Positions 8,088 through 16,577 are shown, numbered from the stretch's first letter. The stretch is 64,000 nucleotides of DNA from Actinomycetaceae bacterium (GCA_030527545.1 JAUNAP010000007.1:1-64000), one strand, 5' to 3'. Notes: generated from the letters alone by a model not told the origin. Translations and numbers: made by a program.

Positions 8088-8405
8088 TCAGTCCGTCAGC
8101 AGCTTGAGACCGACGATGCCACCCACGATCGCGGCCAGACACACGACCTTAGGGAGGCTGAGCGTCTCCGCGCCCGAGGCAAAAGAGTAGGCGACGGTCG
8201 CGATCGCACCGACCCCGACCCATGCCGCGTAACCAACGCCGACGGGAATGGATTTCAGCGCCCACCCCAGGCCGCTCATCGACAGCGCCAAAGAGGCGAC
8301 GAAAACGAAAGAAGGGCCAAGCCTGCGCAGTCCATCACTGGCGGCGAGCGCGTGCGCCCACACTGCCTCGAAAAGACCTGAAACGATAAGGACAACCCAA
8401 GCCAT
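8088..8405 (-). CDS. gdx: Guanidinium exporter, SMR family (SugE/Gdx type)
   Basis: A 105-residue protein with four membrane segments, the usual size for small multidrug-resistance proteins. Glu13 in GLFEAVWAHAL is the essential membrane carboxylate. WALKSIPVGVGYAAWVGVGA follows the SugE/Gdx pattern rather than that of EmrE. Gdx proteins dimerise in both orientations and exchange guanidinium for protons. The assignment is strengthened by the guanidine-II riboswitch in its leader at 8421-8475. AGGAAAGG precedes the ATG. Confidence 0.9.
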   Translation of the reverse strand: MAWVVLIVSGLFEAVWAHALAASDGLRRLGPSFVFVASLALSMSGLGWALKSIPVGVGYAAWVGVGAIATVAYSFASGAETLSLPKVVCLAAIVGGIVGLKLLTD

Positions 8406-8420
8406 GCGGGAGCCTTTCCT

Positions 8421-8475
8421 GACTGGCGGGGCCGTCCCCAGTGGTCACGGGTGACGCCGGTCGTCCGGCGCGGCA
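8421..8475 (-). ncRNA. Guanidine-II riboswitch (mini-ykkC)
   Basis: On the leftward strand two GC hairpins both end in ACGR loops, the hallmark of this class. The first is CGCCGG-ACGA-CCGGCG (8470 to 8455); the second is GGGG-ACGG-CCCC (8439 to 8428), 15 bases later and just before the AGGAAAGG ribosome site of the SMR gene. In this class guanidinium bridges the two loops and frees the ribosome site. Position, loop sequences and the downstream Gdx gene all agree. Confidence 0.88.
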
Positions 8476-8638
8476 TCCAGTCTAACGAGGTTGGCCAGAC
8501 CAGTCGAGGCAGACGCGAACGCGGCGTCCCTAGCGACGACGCTAGCGATGTCAACATGTGGACTCGCGCAGGGGAGGCAAGAGCCGGCTTGCTAGTCTCT
8601 CCCTATTCGCACCCATACAGGAAACCTAGGGGGGTGAC

Positions 8639-8704
8639 ATGACGACACCACAGCTTGCTGCAGGCTGCATCCGCGCGGCTGGGTGTCGGTCGATGTGGGT
8701 CTAG
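8639..8704 (+). other. Possible upstream leader ORF of the MetE-like gene
   Basis: AGGGGGG is followed 4 bases later by an ATG opening a 21-codon frame (MTTPQLAAGCIRAAGCRSMW then Val, stop). It lies in the 370-base divergent gap upstream of the methyltransferase. Two Cys codons could hint at attenuation, but nothing else supports it. The remaining gap (8476-8638) shows no element I can name. Confidence 0.2.
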
Positions 8705-8777
8705 GGATCGCCCGAAGAGGGGCGAGATTGCCATCATTGTGCGTCCCCTGTCACCCACGAACGAAAAGGACACTGTA

Positions 8778-9977
8778 ATGTCTCGCATACGCACCACCCA
8801 TGTCGGTTCCCTCCCGCGCACCGACGCGCTCCTCGCCGCCAACGAGCGACGACACGCAGGCGACATCACCGATCGAGAATTCGCCGACATCCTCACCGCC
8901 TCCGTCGACGAAGTGGTCGCCCGCCAGATTGAGACGGGACTCGACATCGTCAACGAAGGCGAATACGGCCATATCACCTCGGGGAAAGTCGACTACGGCG
9001 CCTGGTGGAACTACTCCTTCACGCGTTTGGGCGGACTCGAGCTCACCGATGTTGATCGGTGGCAAGAAGACAACGACGTCCGCTCCGAGCCGGGAAAAAT
9101 CCGCCTCACCTCCTTCCGGCATCGCCGCGATTGGACGCGCTTTCGCGACGCCTACACCGACCCGACCTCGGGGATCCTCACCCATCGGGCACGCGTGAAA
9201 AACCCCAAGATCGTCGGCCCCCTCACCTATCGCGGACAAGAAGCCGTCAAGAAGGATATTGAGCTGCTCGTCCACGGCCTCGAAGCGGCCGGCAAGACAC
9301 CGCGGGACGGATTCGTGGCGGCGCTGTCTCCCGGATCGTGTGCGCGCATCCCCAACGAGTATTACGACAGCGACGAGGCGGTCGTGTGGGCGTGCGCGGA
9401 TGCCTTGAAGGAGGAATACAAGGCGATCACGGACGCCGGGCTGACCGTCCAGATCGACGACCCGTCCGTGGCTGAGGCGTGGGACCAAATCCAGCCAGAA
9501 CCCAGCGTCGACGACTACCGCGACTTCATTGAGGTGCGTATTGCGGCGCTCAACCACGCCCTCGAGGGAATTCCGCGCGAGCAGGTGCGTTTCCACGTGT
9601 GCTGGGGCTCGTGGCACGGCCCCCACACGACCGACATTCCGCTCGCCGACATCATCGACAAGGTGCTCACCGTCAAGGCCCAGGCCTTCACGTTTGAGGC
9701 CGCCAACGTGCGGCACGCCCACGAGTGGAAGGTGTGGCACGAGGTCGATCTGCCTGACGACATCGTCCTCATCCCCGGCATGGTGTCGCACTCGACGAAT
9801 GTCGTCGAGCACCCCGAACTCATCGCCGAGCGCCTATCTCGTTTCACCGAACTCGTTGGCCCCGACCGCGTGATCGCCTCGACCGACTGCGGCCTGGGCG
9901 GGCGTGTTCACCGCGACATCGCATGGGCGAAGCTTGAAGCCCTCGTCGAGGGGGCTGCACTGGCCTCGCGCGTCTAG
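8778..9977 (+). CDS. Cobalamin-independent methionine synthase-like methyltransferase
   Basis: A 399-residue protein matching only the C-terminal catalytic barrel of MetE (TIM-barrel UROD/MetE superfamily). It opens with TTHVGSLPRTDALL. Zinc and thiol ligands appear as His and Cys in HVCWGSWHG near 275 and Cys in ASTDCGLGGR near 376. The folate-binding N-terminal half of MetE is missing, so the methyl donor may differ, as in core-MetE or xenobiotic demethylase relatives. I chose ATG 8778, preceded by AAAAGGA. It stands alone between the guanidinium exporter and deoC. The precise reaction is not determined. Confidence 0.75.
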   Translation: MSRIRTTHVGSLPRTDALLAANERRHAGDITDREFADILTASVDEVVARQIETGLDIVNEGEYGHITSGKVDYGAWWNYSFTRLGGLELTDVDRWQEDNDVRSEPGKIRLTSFRHRRDWTRFRDAYTDPTSGILTHRARVKNPKIVGPLTYRGQEAVKKDIELLVHGLEAAGKTPRDGFVAALSPGSCARIPNEYYDSDEAVVWACADALKEEYKAITDAGLTVQIDDPSVAEAWDQIQPEPSVDDYRDFIEVRIAALNHALEGIPREQVRFHVCWGSWHGPHTTDIPLADIIDKVLTVKAQAFTFEAANVRHAHEWKVWHEVDLPDDIVLIPGMVSHSTNVVEHPELIAERLSRFTELVGPDRVIASTDCGLGGRVHRDIAWAKLEALVEGAALASRV

Positions 9978-10032
9978 TCGAGGGGGAGTGGGCCCACATC
10001 CCCACCCGCGGGAACTCATGTCAATATTGCCA

Positions 10033-10061
10033 TTGACGAATGTGCCTTCTGGGGTTAGTGT
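10033..10061 (+). promoter_or_regulatory. deoC promoter with candidate Deo operator
   Basis: TTGACG (10033-10038), 17 bases, TAGTGT (10056-10061). TTGACGAATGTGCC (10033-10046) matches the shared deo word and covers the -35 box and part of the spacer, so a bound regulator would block polymerase. Confidence 0.65.
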
Positions 10062-10103
10062 GGGCACACGATCCCGCGTACTTCGACGACGAAAGGCGAT
10101 GTA

Positions 10104-10754
10104 GTGAACCGCACCGAACTAGCCCGCATGATCGACCACACCCTGCTCAAGCCTGAGGCGACGGCTGTAGATGCCGACGCCCTGGTGAGCGAGGCCCAGG
10201 AGCTGGGAACCTATTCGGTGTGCGTGTCGCCTTCGCGAGTTCCGTTGAAGACTCCGCCGGGTTTGCATCTGGCCGCCGTGTGCGGTTTCCCTTCGGGTGC
10301 TCATCCGAGCGAAGTGAAGGCTGCCGAGGCGCGTTACCTAGCCGAATCGGGCGTCGACGAGATCGATATGGTCATCAACGTGGGTGCCGCCAAGGAAGGC
10401 CGTTTCGACGACGTAGAAGCCGACATCCGAGCCGTGCGTGAGGCCGCGCCGAAAGTCCTCCTCAAGGTCATCATCGAATCGGCGGCCTTGAGCGATGACG
10501 AGATTGTCGCCGCGTGCAAGGCTTCCGAGAGGGCGGGCGCGGACTACGTGAAGACCTCGACCGGCTTCCACCCCGCCGGGGGCGCGAGCACCCACGCTGT
10601 CGAACTCATGCGCCGCACGGTCGGTGACCGGCTCGGCGTCAAGGCTTCCGGGGGGATCCGCACGTGCGCCGATGCCCTCGCGATGGTCGACGCGGGTGCG
10701 ACGAGGCTGGGTCTGTCGGCCTCGGCATCGATCCTGGCCGAGATGGAGGACTAG
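10104..10754 (+). CDS. deoC: Deoxyribose-phosphate aldolase
   Basis: Cleaves 2-deoxyribose 5-phosphate to acetaldehyde and glyceraldehyde 3-phosphate. The 216-residue class I aldolase has its Schiff-base lysine at Lys150 (DYVKTSTGF), with Lys180 (GVKASGGIR) and Asp88 ([10 protein letters not shown]) completing the catalytic set. It starts at GTG 10104, 7 bases after GAAAGG. The next gene begins 2 bases after its stop. It receives substrate from DeoA and DeoD through the neighbouring mutase. Confidence 0.96.
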   Translation: MNRTELARMIDHTLLKPEATAVDADALVSEAQELGTYSVCVSPSRVPLKTPPGLHLAAVCGFPSGAHPSEVKAAEARYLAESGVDEIDMVINVGAAKEGRFDDVEADIRAVREAAPKVLLKVIIESAALSDDEIVAACKASERAGADYVKTSTGFHPAGGASTHAVELMRRTVGDRLGVKASGGIRTCADALAMVDAGATRLGLSASASILAEMED

Positions 10755-10756
10755 TC

Positions 10757-12430
10757 ATGGATTTTTCCGAGGTTCTTGACCGAGCAGAACGCTGGATCGT
10801 GGACGATCCCGAGGCTGATACTCGAAACGAGCTGTCGCGTCTGGTCAACAAGGCGCGACAGGGAGGGCCTCAATCTGCCGCCGGTATCGACCTCGCCCGG
10901 CGCTTTAGTGGCCCCCTGGCCTTCGGTACCGCCGGCCTGAGGGGGCCGGTGGCAGCAGGCGAATCGTGTATGAACAGGGCCGTTGTTATTCGTGCGACCG
11001 CTGGTCTCATGGGGTGGTTGAACGCGCAGGTGGATCGTCCTCGCGTTGTCGTCGGTTGTGACGCGAGGCACGGCTCGGCCGCTTTCTACAAGGATGTGTG
11101 CGAGGTCGTCTCGGCGGCCGGTGGCGTCGCTTTGGCTCTACCCCCGGCGCATCCGACGCCGTTGACGGCCTTTAGTGTCCGTGAACTTGATGCCGACGCC
11201 GGGGTGATGATCACGGCCTCTCACAACCCTGGAGGCGACAATGGCTACAAGGTCTATACGGGCGGGCGTGTGAGCCCTGGCGATGGTCGGGGCGTCCAGA
11301 TTGTTCCGCCTGCGGACGCCGGTATCGCCGAAGCGATTGCCGCGGCGCCCGCGGCTAAGGATGTTCCGCGCAATCGCGACGGTGTCGAAGAAGTGGACAC
11401 GCGCGAGGCCTACCGCTCCTGTGCGGCTGCCCTTGGTCGTCCGGGCGCTATCCGCGTGGTACTCACGCCTATGCACGGAGTCGGTGGCGAGACGGCGTGC
11501 GCCACTTTGCGCGAGGCAGGCTTTGACGACGTCGTGCTCGTGTCGGCTCAAGCCGATCCCGATCCCGACTTCCCGACGGTCTCCTTCCCGAATCCGGAGG
11601 AGAAGGGGGCTCTCGATCTGGCGAAGGAGGAGGCCGATCGGGTAGGGGCGGACCTCATTATCGCTCTTGATCCGGATGCTGATCGGTGTGCCGTGTGTGT
11701 TCCGCACGAACAGGGTTGGCGTCAGCTCAGCGGTGACGAAACGGGTCTCATTGTCGGGGAATATCTCGCCACACGGGCCGCACGTGATGGACGTGGCGGA
11801 GCTGTGGCGACGTCGATCGTGTCCTCGCGCGCGCTGGCAAAGGTTGCGGCGGCACACGGTCTCGATTTTGCGCACACTCTCACGGGTTTCAAGTGGATCG
11901 CCCGCACCCCCGAGCTCATTTTTGGCTACGAGGAAGCGATCGGCTACTGTCCCGATCCCGCGCACGTGGCCGATAAGGACGGTATTGCGACGGCGGTGGT
12001 TGTTGCTTCGCTGGCGGCCGAGCTCAAGGCCGACGGGCGCGGTTTGCTCGATGCCCTGGACGATATTGCTGTGCGCGATGGCGCCTATCGGACGCGCCCG
12101 GTGACGTTCCGGGTGGACGACCTGGCATTTATTTCTCAGGCAATGGCGGCCTTGCGGTCGAATCCCCCATCGTCGCTGGGTGGCTCGCCGGTCGAGGCCA
12201 CCCACGATCTCGCCCGCGGATACGATGGGCTGCCTCCAACTGACGGCATGATGTTCTTTACCGAAGACGATTCGCGCGTGGTCATTCGCCCCTCGGGTAC
12301 CGAACCTAAGCTCAAGTGCTACCTCGAAGCGCACGTGCCCGCTGAGTCGGGCACTGTCGACTGGGCGGAAGCCGATAGGCGCCTCGACACCCTCGAAACC
12401 GACGTGCGCCGGGTCATCGTGGGCGACTAG
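10757..12430 (+). CDS. Phosphohexomutase-family protein, probable phosphopentomutase
   Basis: A 557-residue enzyme of the alpha-D-phosphohexomutase superfamily. It has the phosphoserine loop TASHNPGGDNGYKVY (near 155), the Mg2+ loop DPDADRCAV (near 305), the sugar loop GYEEAIGY (near 393) and the phosphate loop RPSGTEPKLKCYLE (near 515). True DeoB belongs to another superfamily and none is seen here; the position directly after deoC suggests this enzyme interconverts deoxyribose 1- and 5-phosphate, as proposed for PGM-like phosphopentomutases in other bacteria. That role is inference; glucose or mannose phosphomutase activity is the alternative. GGAGGA lies 6 bases before the ATG. Confidence 0.85.
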   Translation: MDFSEVLDRAERWIVDDPEADTRNELSRLVNKARQGGPQSAAGIDLARRFSGPLAFGTAGLRGPVAAGESCMNRAVVIRATAGLMGWLNAQVDRPRVVVGCDARHGSAAFYKDVCEVVSAAGGVALALPPAHPTPLTAFSVRELDADAGVMITASHNPGGDNGYKVYTGGRVSPGDGRGVQIVPPADAGIAEAIAAAPAAKDVPRNRDGVEEVDTREAYRSCAAALGRPGAIRVVLTPMHGVGGETACATLREAGFDDVVLVSAQADPDPDFPTVSFPNPEEKGALDLAKEEADRVGADLIIALDPDADRCAVCVPHEQGWRQLSGDETGLIVGEYLATRAARDGRGGAVATSIVSSRALAKVAAAHGLDFAHTLTGFKWIARTPELIFGYEEAIGYCPDPAHVADKDGIATAVVVASLAAELKADGRGLLDALDDIAVRDGAYRTRPVTFRVDDLAFISQAMAALRSNPPSSLGGSPVEATHDLARGYDGLPPTDGMMFFTEDDSRVVIRPSGTEPKLKCYLEAHVPAESGTVDWAEADRRLDTLETDVRRVIVGD

Positions 12431-12444
12431 AGACGGCTAGGTCG

Positions 12445-12479
12445 GGCGGGTCCGGGAGAATCTAGCATCCGGACCCGCC
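12445..12479. terminator. Bidirectional terminator between the mutase and regulator genes
   Basis: An 11-bp stem (12445-12455 with 12469-12479) with a 13-base loop lies between the convergent phosphohexomutase and SorC-type regulator genes. Confidence 0.7.
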
Positions 12480-12483
12480 GCGG

Positions 12484-13413
12484 CTAGACGAGGTGCTCGG
12501 CGGTGCGCTGGTCCGTGACCAGGTGGGTGGCGAACCCGTGGTCGAGGCCAACACGCAACGCGTCGACCTTGTTCGCACCTCCGGCGACGACCACCCGCGT
12601 TGGGCACGCCTTGAGGTCGGCGAGGCTGATGCCCACTGTTCGCGCATCGATATCGGGCGCCGCAACCTCGCCCGTGTGCGTGTAGAAGCGAGAACATGCG
12701 TCGCCGACAGCCACCCGCGAGAGGCGATCGAGCTCCTCCGAATTGAGATAGCCGAGGTTGAGTGGCAACGACTCGCGCGAGGCATCGCCTACGGTGAAAA
12801 CCGCGATATCACACCGACGCCCGGCTTCGAGCACGGACGAAATATGGCGGTCCTTCTCGACAATCTGCTTCGTCGTTACGTCGTCGAAAATGATGGGAAG
12901 CGGAAGGGGGAGCGTCGTTGCGCGAAACGCTGCCGCAAACAGACGCATCGTCTCCAGGTCGTGGGTCGAGCGGCCCGAATGAGAGTGTCCGCCCTTGAGC
13001 TGGACGATCCGCACATTGCGCACGGGCTGCTCCTCCAGCTGCTGAGCGAGCGCATACATCGTGTCGCCCCACGAGATCCCCACCGACATGCCGTCGCTCA
13101 CGAGCTCACTGAGCATCCCCGCAGCCGTGGCTCCCATGCCGCGTAACACGTCGTTTGTGGTGGCACGCGGCGCATGCGCAATGCGCGCATCAAGAAGCCC
13201 GTACCGAGACCGTAGGCGGTCAACAAGCTCGGAACGCTCCTCGCGCGGATCGTGGATTTCTATCGTGACATAGCCGCGCTGTTTGCCGTAGTTGATGAGC
13301 TTCGACGCCGTCGGGCGCGACACCCCAAGCTCGCGGGCGACTTCGGCTTGGCTCAGCCCCTTATCGAAATAGAGTTTGACGGCTGTGAGCGCCTGCTCGT
13401 CCCGCTTGTCCAC
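12484..13413 (-). CDS. deoR: SorC/DeoR-type deoxyribonucleoside regulator
   Basis: A 309-residue transcription factor with an N-terminal helix-turn-helix (LSQAEVARELGVSRPTASKL, about 20-40) and the SorC sugar-phosphate-binding domain (SVGISWGDTMYALAQQL, KGGHSHSGR, VGISLADLKACP). Bacillus subtilis DeoR has the same architecture and responds to deoxyribose phosphates; the surrounding deo genes make that role likely here. I start it at GTG 13413, preceded by AAGGAGG; a longer TTG start at 13443 has no ribosome site. Candidate operators lie at the cdd, deoC and deoD promoters. Confidence 0.85.
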   Translation of the reverse strand: MDKRDEQALTAVKLYFDKGLSQAEVARELGVSRPTASKLINYGKQRGYVTIEIHDPREERSELVDRLRSRYGLLDARIAHAPRATTNDVLRGMGATAAGMLSELVSDGMSVGISWGDTMYALAQQLEEQPVRNVRIVQLKGGHSHSGRSTHDLETMRLFAAAFRATTLPLPLPIIFDDVTTKQIVEKDRHISSVLEAGRRCDIAVFTVGDASRESLPLNLGYLNSEELDRLSRVAVGDACSRFYTHTGEVAAPDIDARTVGISLADLKACPTRVVVAGGANKVDALRVGLDHGFATHLVTDQRTAEHLV

Positions 13414-13521
13414 CGCTCCTCCTCCTTGCTGGCCGGCTACCAACGGTCGCGCGTGCGGCTACAGGCTACCCGATAAGCGGGGCGAAAGCCGCTCATGAGG
13501 ATCCCGTAGACACGTCTGTCC

Positions 13522-13569
13522 ACAAATGTGCGTTCCAGTATTGACAAAAGTGCATTCCGGGGTGATCCT
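13522..13569 (+). promoter_or_regulatory. deoD promoter with tandem candidate Deo operators
   Basis: ACAAATGTGCGTTCC (13522-13536) and ACAAAAGTGCATTCC (13544-13558) are near-identical direct repeats 22 bases apart, about two helical turns. The second overlaps a TTGACA -35 box (13541-13546), 17 bases from GATCCT (13564-13569). The pair also faces the divergent regulator gene, so autoregulation is possible. Confidence 0.6.
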
Positions 13570-13599
13570 AGTAACACATTCGTCGAATGAGGAGAGACC

Positions 13600-14322
13600 A
13601 TGGCCACCGAAGTCCCGTCCACGCCCCATATCAACCCGCAGGCCCCCATCGCCCCGACAGTCCTGCTTCCCGGCGACCCCCTGCGCGCAAAATTCATCGC
13701 CGAGACCTACCTCGATGACGTGCGCTGCTTCAACACCGTCCGCAACATGCTCGGTTACACGGGAACCTACCGCGGCCACGACGTCTCCGTCATGGGCTCG
13801 GGCATGGGCATCCCCTCGATCAGCCTCTACGCGTGGGAACTCATCCACGTCTTTGGAGCCACCCGCGTCATCCGGGTCGGCTCGTGTGGGGCCATGCAGC
13901 CCGACCTCGATGTCTACGACATCGTCGTCGCCCAATCGGCCTCCACCGATTCGAGGTTCCTCGAACAATACGATCTTCCCGGCACCTACGCACCCACAGG
14001 GTCGTACAAGCTGCTGTCAGCCGTCGCCGAGCAAGCTACACAGCAAGGGATCGACATTCACGTCGGCAACATCTTGTCCTCCGACGTGTTCTACAACTTC
14101 CGTGACGATGTCAACGAGCGCTGGGCCCGCATGGGTGTCCTCGCCGTCGAAATGGAATCCGCAGGACTCTACGCCGTTGCCGCCGAAGCGGGCGTCGACG
14201 CCCTGGGTGTCTTCACGGTGTCGGACAACCTAGTAACCGGTGCACAAACAACCTCCAGCGAACGCGAGAGCGCATTCACCCAAATGATGGAACTGACGCT
14301 GCCCCTGGCGGGACTAGAGTAA
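13600..14322 (+). CDS. deoD: Purine-nucleoside phosphorylase, DeoD type
   Basis: Phosphorolyses purine (deoxy)nucleosides to base and (deoxy)ribose 1-phosphate. The 240-residue length and motifs are those of the hexameric bacterial form: GDPLRAKFIAE at 25-35 (phosphate), MGSGMGIPS, RVGSCGAM near 92 (phosphate/ribose), VEMESAGLYAV near 185 (ribose), and VSDN with the catalytic Asp near 207. It follows the tandem operators and has GAGGAG before the ATG. An MFS gene starts 4 bases after the stop. Confidence 0.95.
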   Translation: MATEVPSTPHINPQAPIAPTVLLPGDPLRAKFIAETYLDDVRCFNTVRNMLGYTGTYRGHDVSVMGSGMGIPSISLYAWELIHVFGATRVIRVGSCGAMQPDLDVYDIVVAQSASTDSRFLEQYDLPGTYAPTGSYKLLSAVAEQATQQGIDIHVGNILSSDVFYNFRDDVNERWARMGVLAVEMESAGLYAVAAEAGVDALGVFTVSDNLVTGAQTTSSERESAFTQMMELTLPLAGLE

Positions 14323-14326
14323 CTCC

Positions 14327-15727
14327 ATGGCTACGTCTCCATCTGCACCCGCACGTACCCGCGGCCCCAAGGCGGCCGTCCCCGTCGTTCTCGGGATCTT
14401 CCTCTTCAGTCTCATCATCGACAACGGTTTCAAATTCATGACGAAAGCGATCGGTGACGATCTTGCTCTCACCGCGTCGCAGGCCTCGCTGCAGGCGACG
14501 CTCGCAGGTCTCGTCATCGGTATCGGCGCCGTCGTCTACGCCGCTCTGGCCGACTCCGTGTCCATGCGCAAGCTTCTGTACGTGTGCGTGGGCCTCATTG
14601 CCGTAGGTGGCATTGTCGGGTTTTGCTTCTCGTCGTCTTACACGATGGTCATCATCGCGCGCCTCATCCAAACGACAGGCTTGGCCGCCGGTGAAACCCT
14701 CTACGTCATCTACGTGACGAAATATCTGCCCGCAAAAGACCAAAAGACTTATCTCGGCTTCTCCACGGCCGCCTTCCAGGCCTCGACCCTTTTCGGTGCC
14801 GTCGCGTCAGGCTACGTTGCCACCTACGTGTCGTGGACGGCGATGTTCCTCATCCCCGTCGTCATGCTCGCCACCATCCCCATCGTCAAGCGGACCGTTC
14901 CGCATACCGAGGCGACCTCGAGCCACGTCGACCTGCTCGGCCTGTTCTTCATCGCGGTCGTTGCAACCGCCCTCATGCTGTTCCTGCAGGCGTTCAACTG
15001 GCTATGGCTTGTCGTTTCGCTCGTCGGTGTCGCCGCCTTCATCTGGCACATCTGTGCTCACGAGAACGCCCTCGTGCGCCCGGAGTTCTTCATGAACAAG
15101 CGGTTCAGCTGCATCATCGTCCTCGTCTTCATCGTTTACTCCGTCCAGCTCGGCTACATCACCCTCTTCCCCTACGTTGCTGCCGACATGTACGGCTACG
15201 AGATCGACAAGGCCTCGCTGCTGCTGGCTCCCGGCTACGCCTGCGCCATCGTCGTCGGTGTTCTCTCGGGCCAGATCGGGAGGGTCCTCAACTCTCGATT
15301 GACGATCCTGCTCGCTCTCCTCGGGGTCATCGCGGCCCTTGTCATCGCTGCGGTCGGTATCGGCTGGGGCTCGTGGGTGCTCATCGTGTCGGTCGTGTTC
15401 TTCCCCTCGTCGTATGCGCTCTTCTACGCTCCTCTGCTAGCAACCGCCATCCGCGACATTCCCGCCGAGAAGACGGGCATTGCCATCGGGTTCTACAACC
15501 TGACGATCAACGTAGCTATCCCGATCGGTATCGCCTACACGGCGAAGCTCAACGACCTCAAGCCCACGTTCTTGTCGTGGGCGGTCAGCGCCGACACACC
15601 CGTCGGTGCCGGATACGGCACTATTCTGTGGGTCCTTGCGCTCATCGTCGCGGTGGGTACCGCCGGTTATATGATCGCCGACGCCAAGCTGTATCGCAGC
15701 GAACGCGCGCGCGGCGCCCTGTCGTAG
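14327..15727 (+). CDS. MFS transporter, multi-TM, possible nucleoside carrier
   Basis: A 466-residue membrane protein with 12-14 hydrophobic segments. The layout and GLVIGIGAVVYAALADSVSMRKLL (MFS motif A region) resemble the DHA2/TetA(L) drug-efflux branch. It lies 4 bases after deoD and lacks a strong ribosome site of its own, so it is likely translated by coupling and made under the deo control signals. That context favours a nucleoside, base or analogue substrate, in import or export, over a general drug pump. The substrate cannot be read from sequence. Confidence 0.8.
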   Translation: MATSPSAPARTRGPKAAVPVVLGIFLFSLIIDNGFKFMTKAIGDDLALTASQASLQATLAGLVIGIGAVVYAALADSVSMRKLLYVCVGLIAVGGIVGFCFSSSYTMVIIARLIQTTGLAAGETLYVIYVTKYLPAKDQKTYLGFSTAAFQASTLFGAVASGYVATYVSWTAMFLIPVVMLATIPIVKRTVPHTEATSSHVDLLGLFFIAVVATALMLFLQAFNWLWLVVSLVGVAAFIWHICAHENALVRPEFFMNKRFSCIIVLVFIVYSVQLGYITLFPYVAADMYGYEIDKASLLLAPGYACAIVVGVLSGQIGRVLNSRLTILLALLGVIAALVIAAVGIGWGSWVLIVSVVFFPSSYALFYAPLLATAIRDIPAEKTGIAIGFYNLTINVAIPIGIAYTAKLNDLKPTFLSWAVSADTPVGAGYGTILWVLALIVAVGTAGYMIADAKLYRSERARGALS

Positions 15728-15746
15728 ACGCGCGTGCCTAAGGAAA

Positions 15747-15774
15747 CGGGCCCGGAGCTGCTGCTCCGGGCCCG
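15747..15774. terminator. Bidirectional terminator
   Basis: A perfect 12-bp GC stem (15747-15758 with 15763-15774) with a TGCT loop lies between convergent genes. Confidence 0.8.
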
Positions 15775-15788
15775 CGTTCGCGTCTCGG

Positions 15789-16385
15789 CTAGATCTGGAC
15801 GACCCGCGATCCTCGCGTGCGCTTGCGGCCCTTCATCTTGCGGTACATGAGGTACAAGATAACGAGGACAGCGACGATGACGACGGCGACGAGGACGGGC
15901 AGGAAGATCGCGACGAGAGTCCCCGCAAGTGCGAAGACGTCTTCGATCGTCGAGATGATCGGTGCACCAACCCCGGCCGTGGAGACGTTAGCTGCCGGGC
16001 GTCCCAGTGCCTTGAAACCGTGGAAGATGAGGGCAATGATGGCCCCCACGACGAGGGATTTCCACGTCGAGTGGTCAGTCATCGCGCTCACCATCGGTGT
16101 TTGAGCGCTGACGCCGGAAGCGAACACAAGGCCGCCGGAAGTTGGACGGATGAACGTCTGCACGATGTCGTTGATTGAGTCGAGGGCCGGAATCTTGTCG
16201 GCGACGATCTCGACGATGAGGAGGAGAGCGACAATCGACAGGGTCCAGCCGTTGCTAATCCACGCCCACCCCTCAGGCAGCGTGACGATGTCGGTGTAGC
16301 GGGCGATGAGCCCAAAGACGAGCAGCGGAATGTAGGCGTTGAGGCCCGCCGCGGAGGACAGACCGAGTGCAGTCAGATAACCCAT
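15789..16385 (-). CDS. DUF4126 membrane protein
   Basis: A 198-residue protein with about six membrane segments. The N terminus GLSSAAGLNAYIPLLVFGL is the DUF4126 hallmark and EIVADKIPALDSINDIVQTF is the conserved polar block after the third segment. A basic tail (YRKMKGRKRTRG) faces the cytoplasm. Its function is unknown across the family. It is flanked by hairpins on both sides and is probably monocistronic. Confidence 0.8.
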   Translation of the reverse strand: MGYLTALGLSSAAGLNAYIPLLVFGLIARYTDIVTLPEGWAWISNGWTLSIVALLLIVEIVADKIPALDSINDIVQTFIRPTSGGLVFASGVSAQTPMVSAMTDHSTWKSLVVGAIIALIFHGFKALGRPAANVSTAGVGAPIISTIEDVFALAGTLVAIFLPVLVAVVIVAVLVILYLMYRKMKGRKRTRGSRVVQI

Positions 16386-16433
16386 GACTGGATTATGACA
16401 GATGAGAGATGATGAGAGCCATATGGCAGTGGC

Positions 16434-16473
16434 GGGGCGGGTCTCGAGCGGAGGGACGTCACGGACCCGCCCC
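16434..16473 (-). terminator. Terminator after the MHS symporter gene
   Basis: GGGGCGGGTC (16434-16443) pairs with GACCCGCCCC (16464-16473) across a 20-base loop, about 100 bases beyond the symporter stop. No U run is seen. Confidence 0.45.
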
Positions 16474-16577
16474 GGGCCGCGACCACGAACGTGAACACAT
16501 GATCGCGAGCCCTAATGATTATGTGCCAGATTGTTCAAGAAAGACTAAGAATGCTGGTCACAGGAGTTTGGGAATTC

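Noticed and set aside
8639-8704. Leader peptide for attenuation of the MetE-like gene
   Set aside because: Only two separated Cys codons and one internal Met, and no clear alternative hairpins; kept only as a low-confidence entry.
8476-8777. SAM or SAH riboswitch before the MetE-like gene
   Set aside because: I could not find the conserved core or paired elements of these classes by eye.
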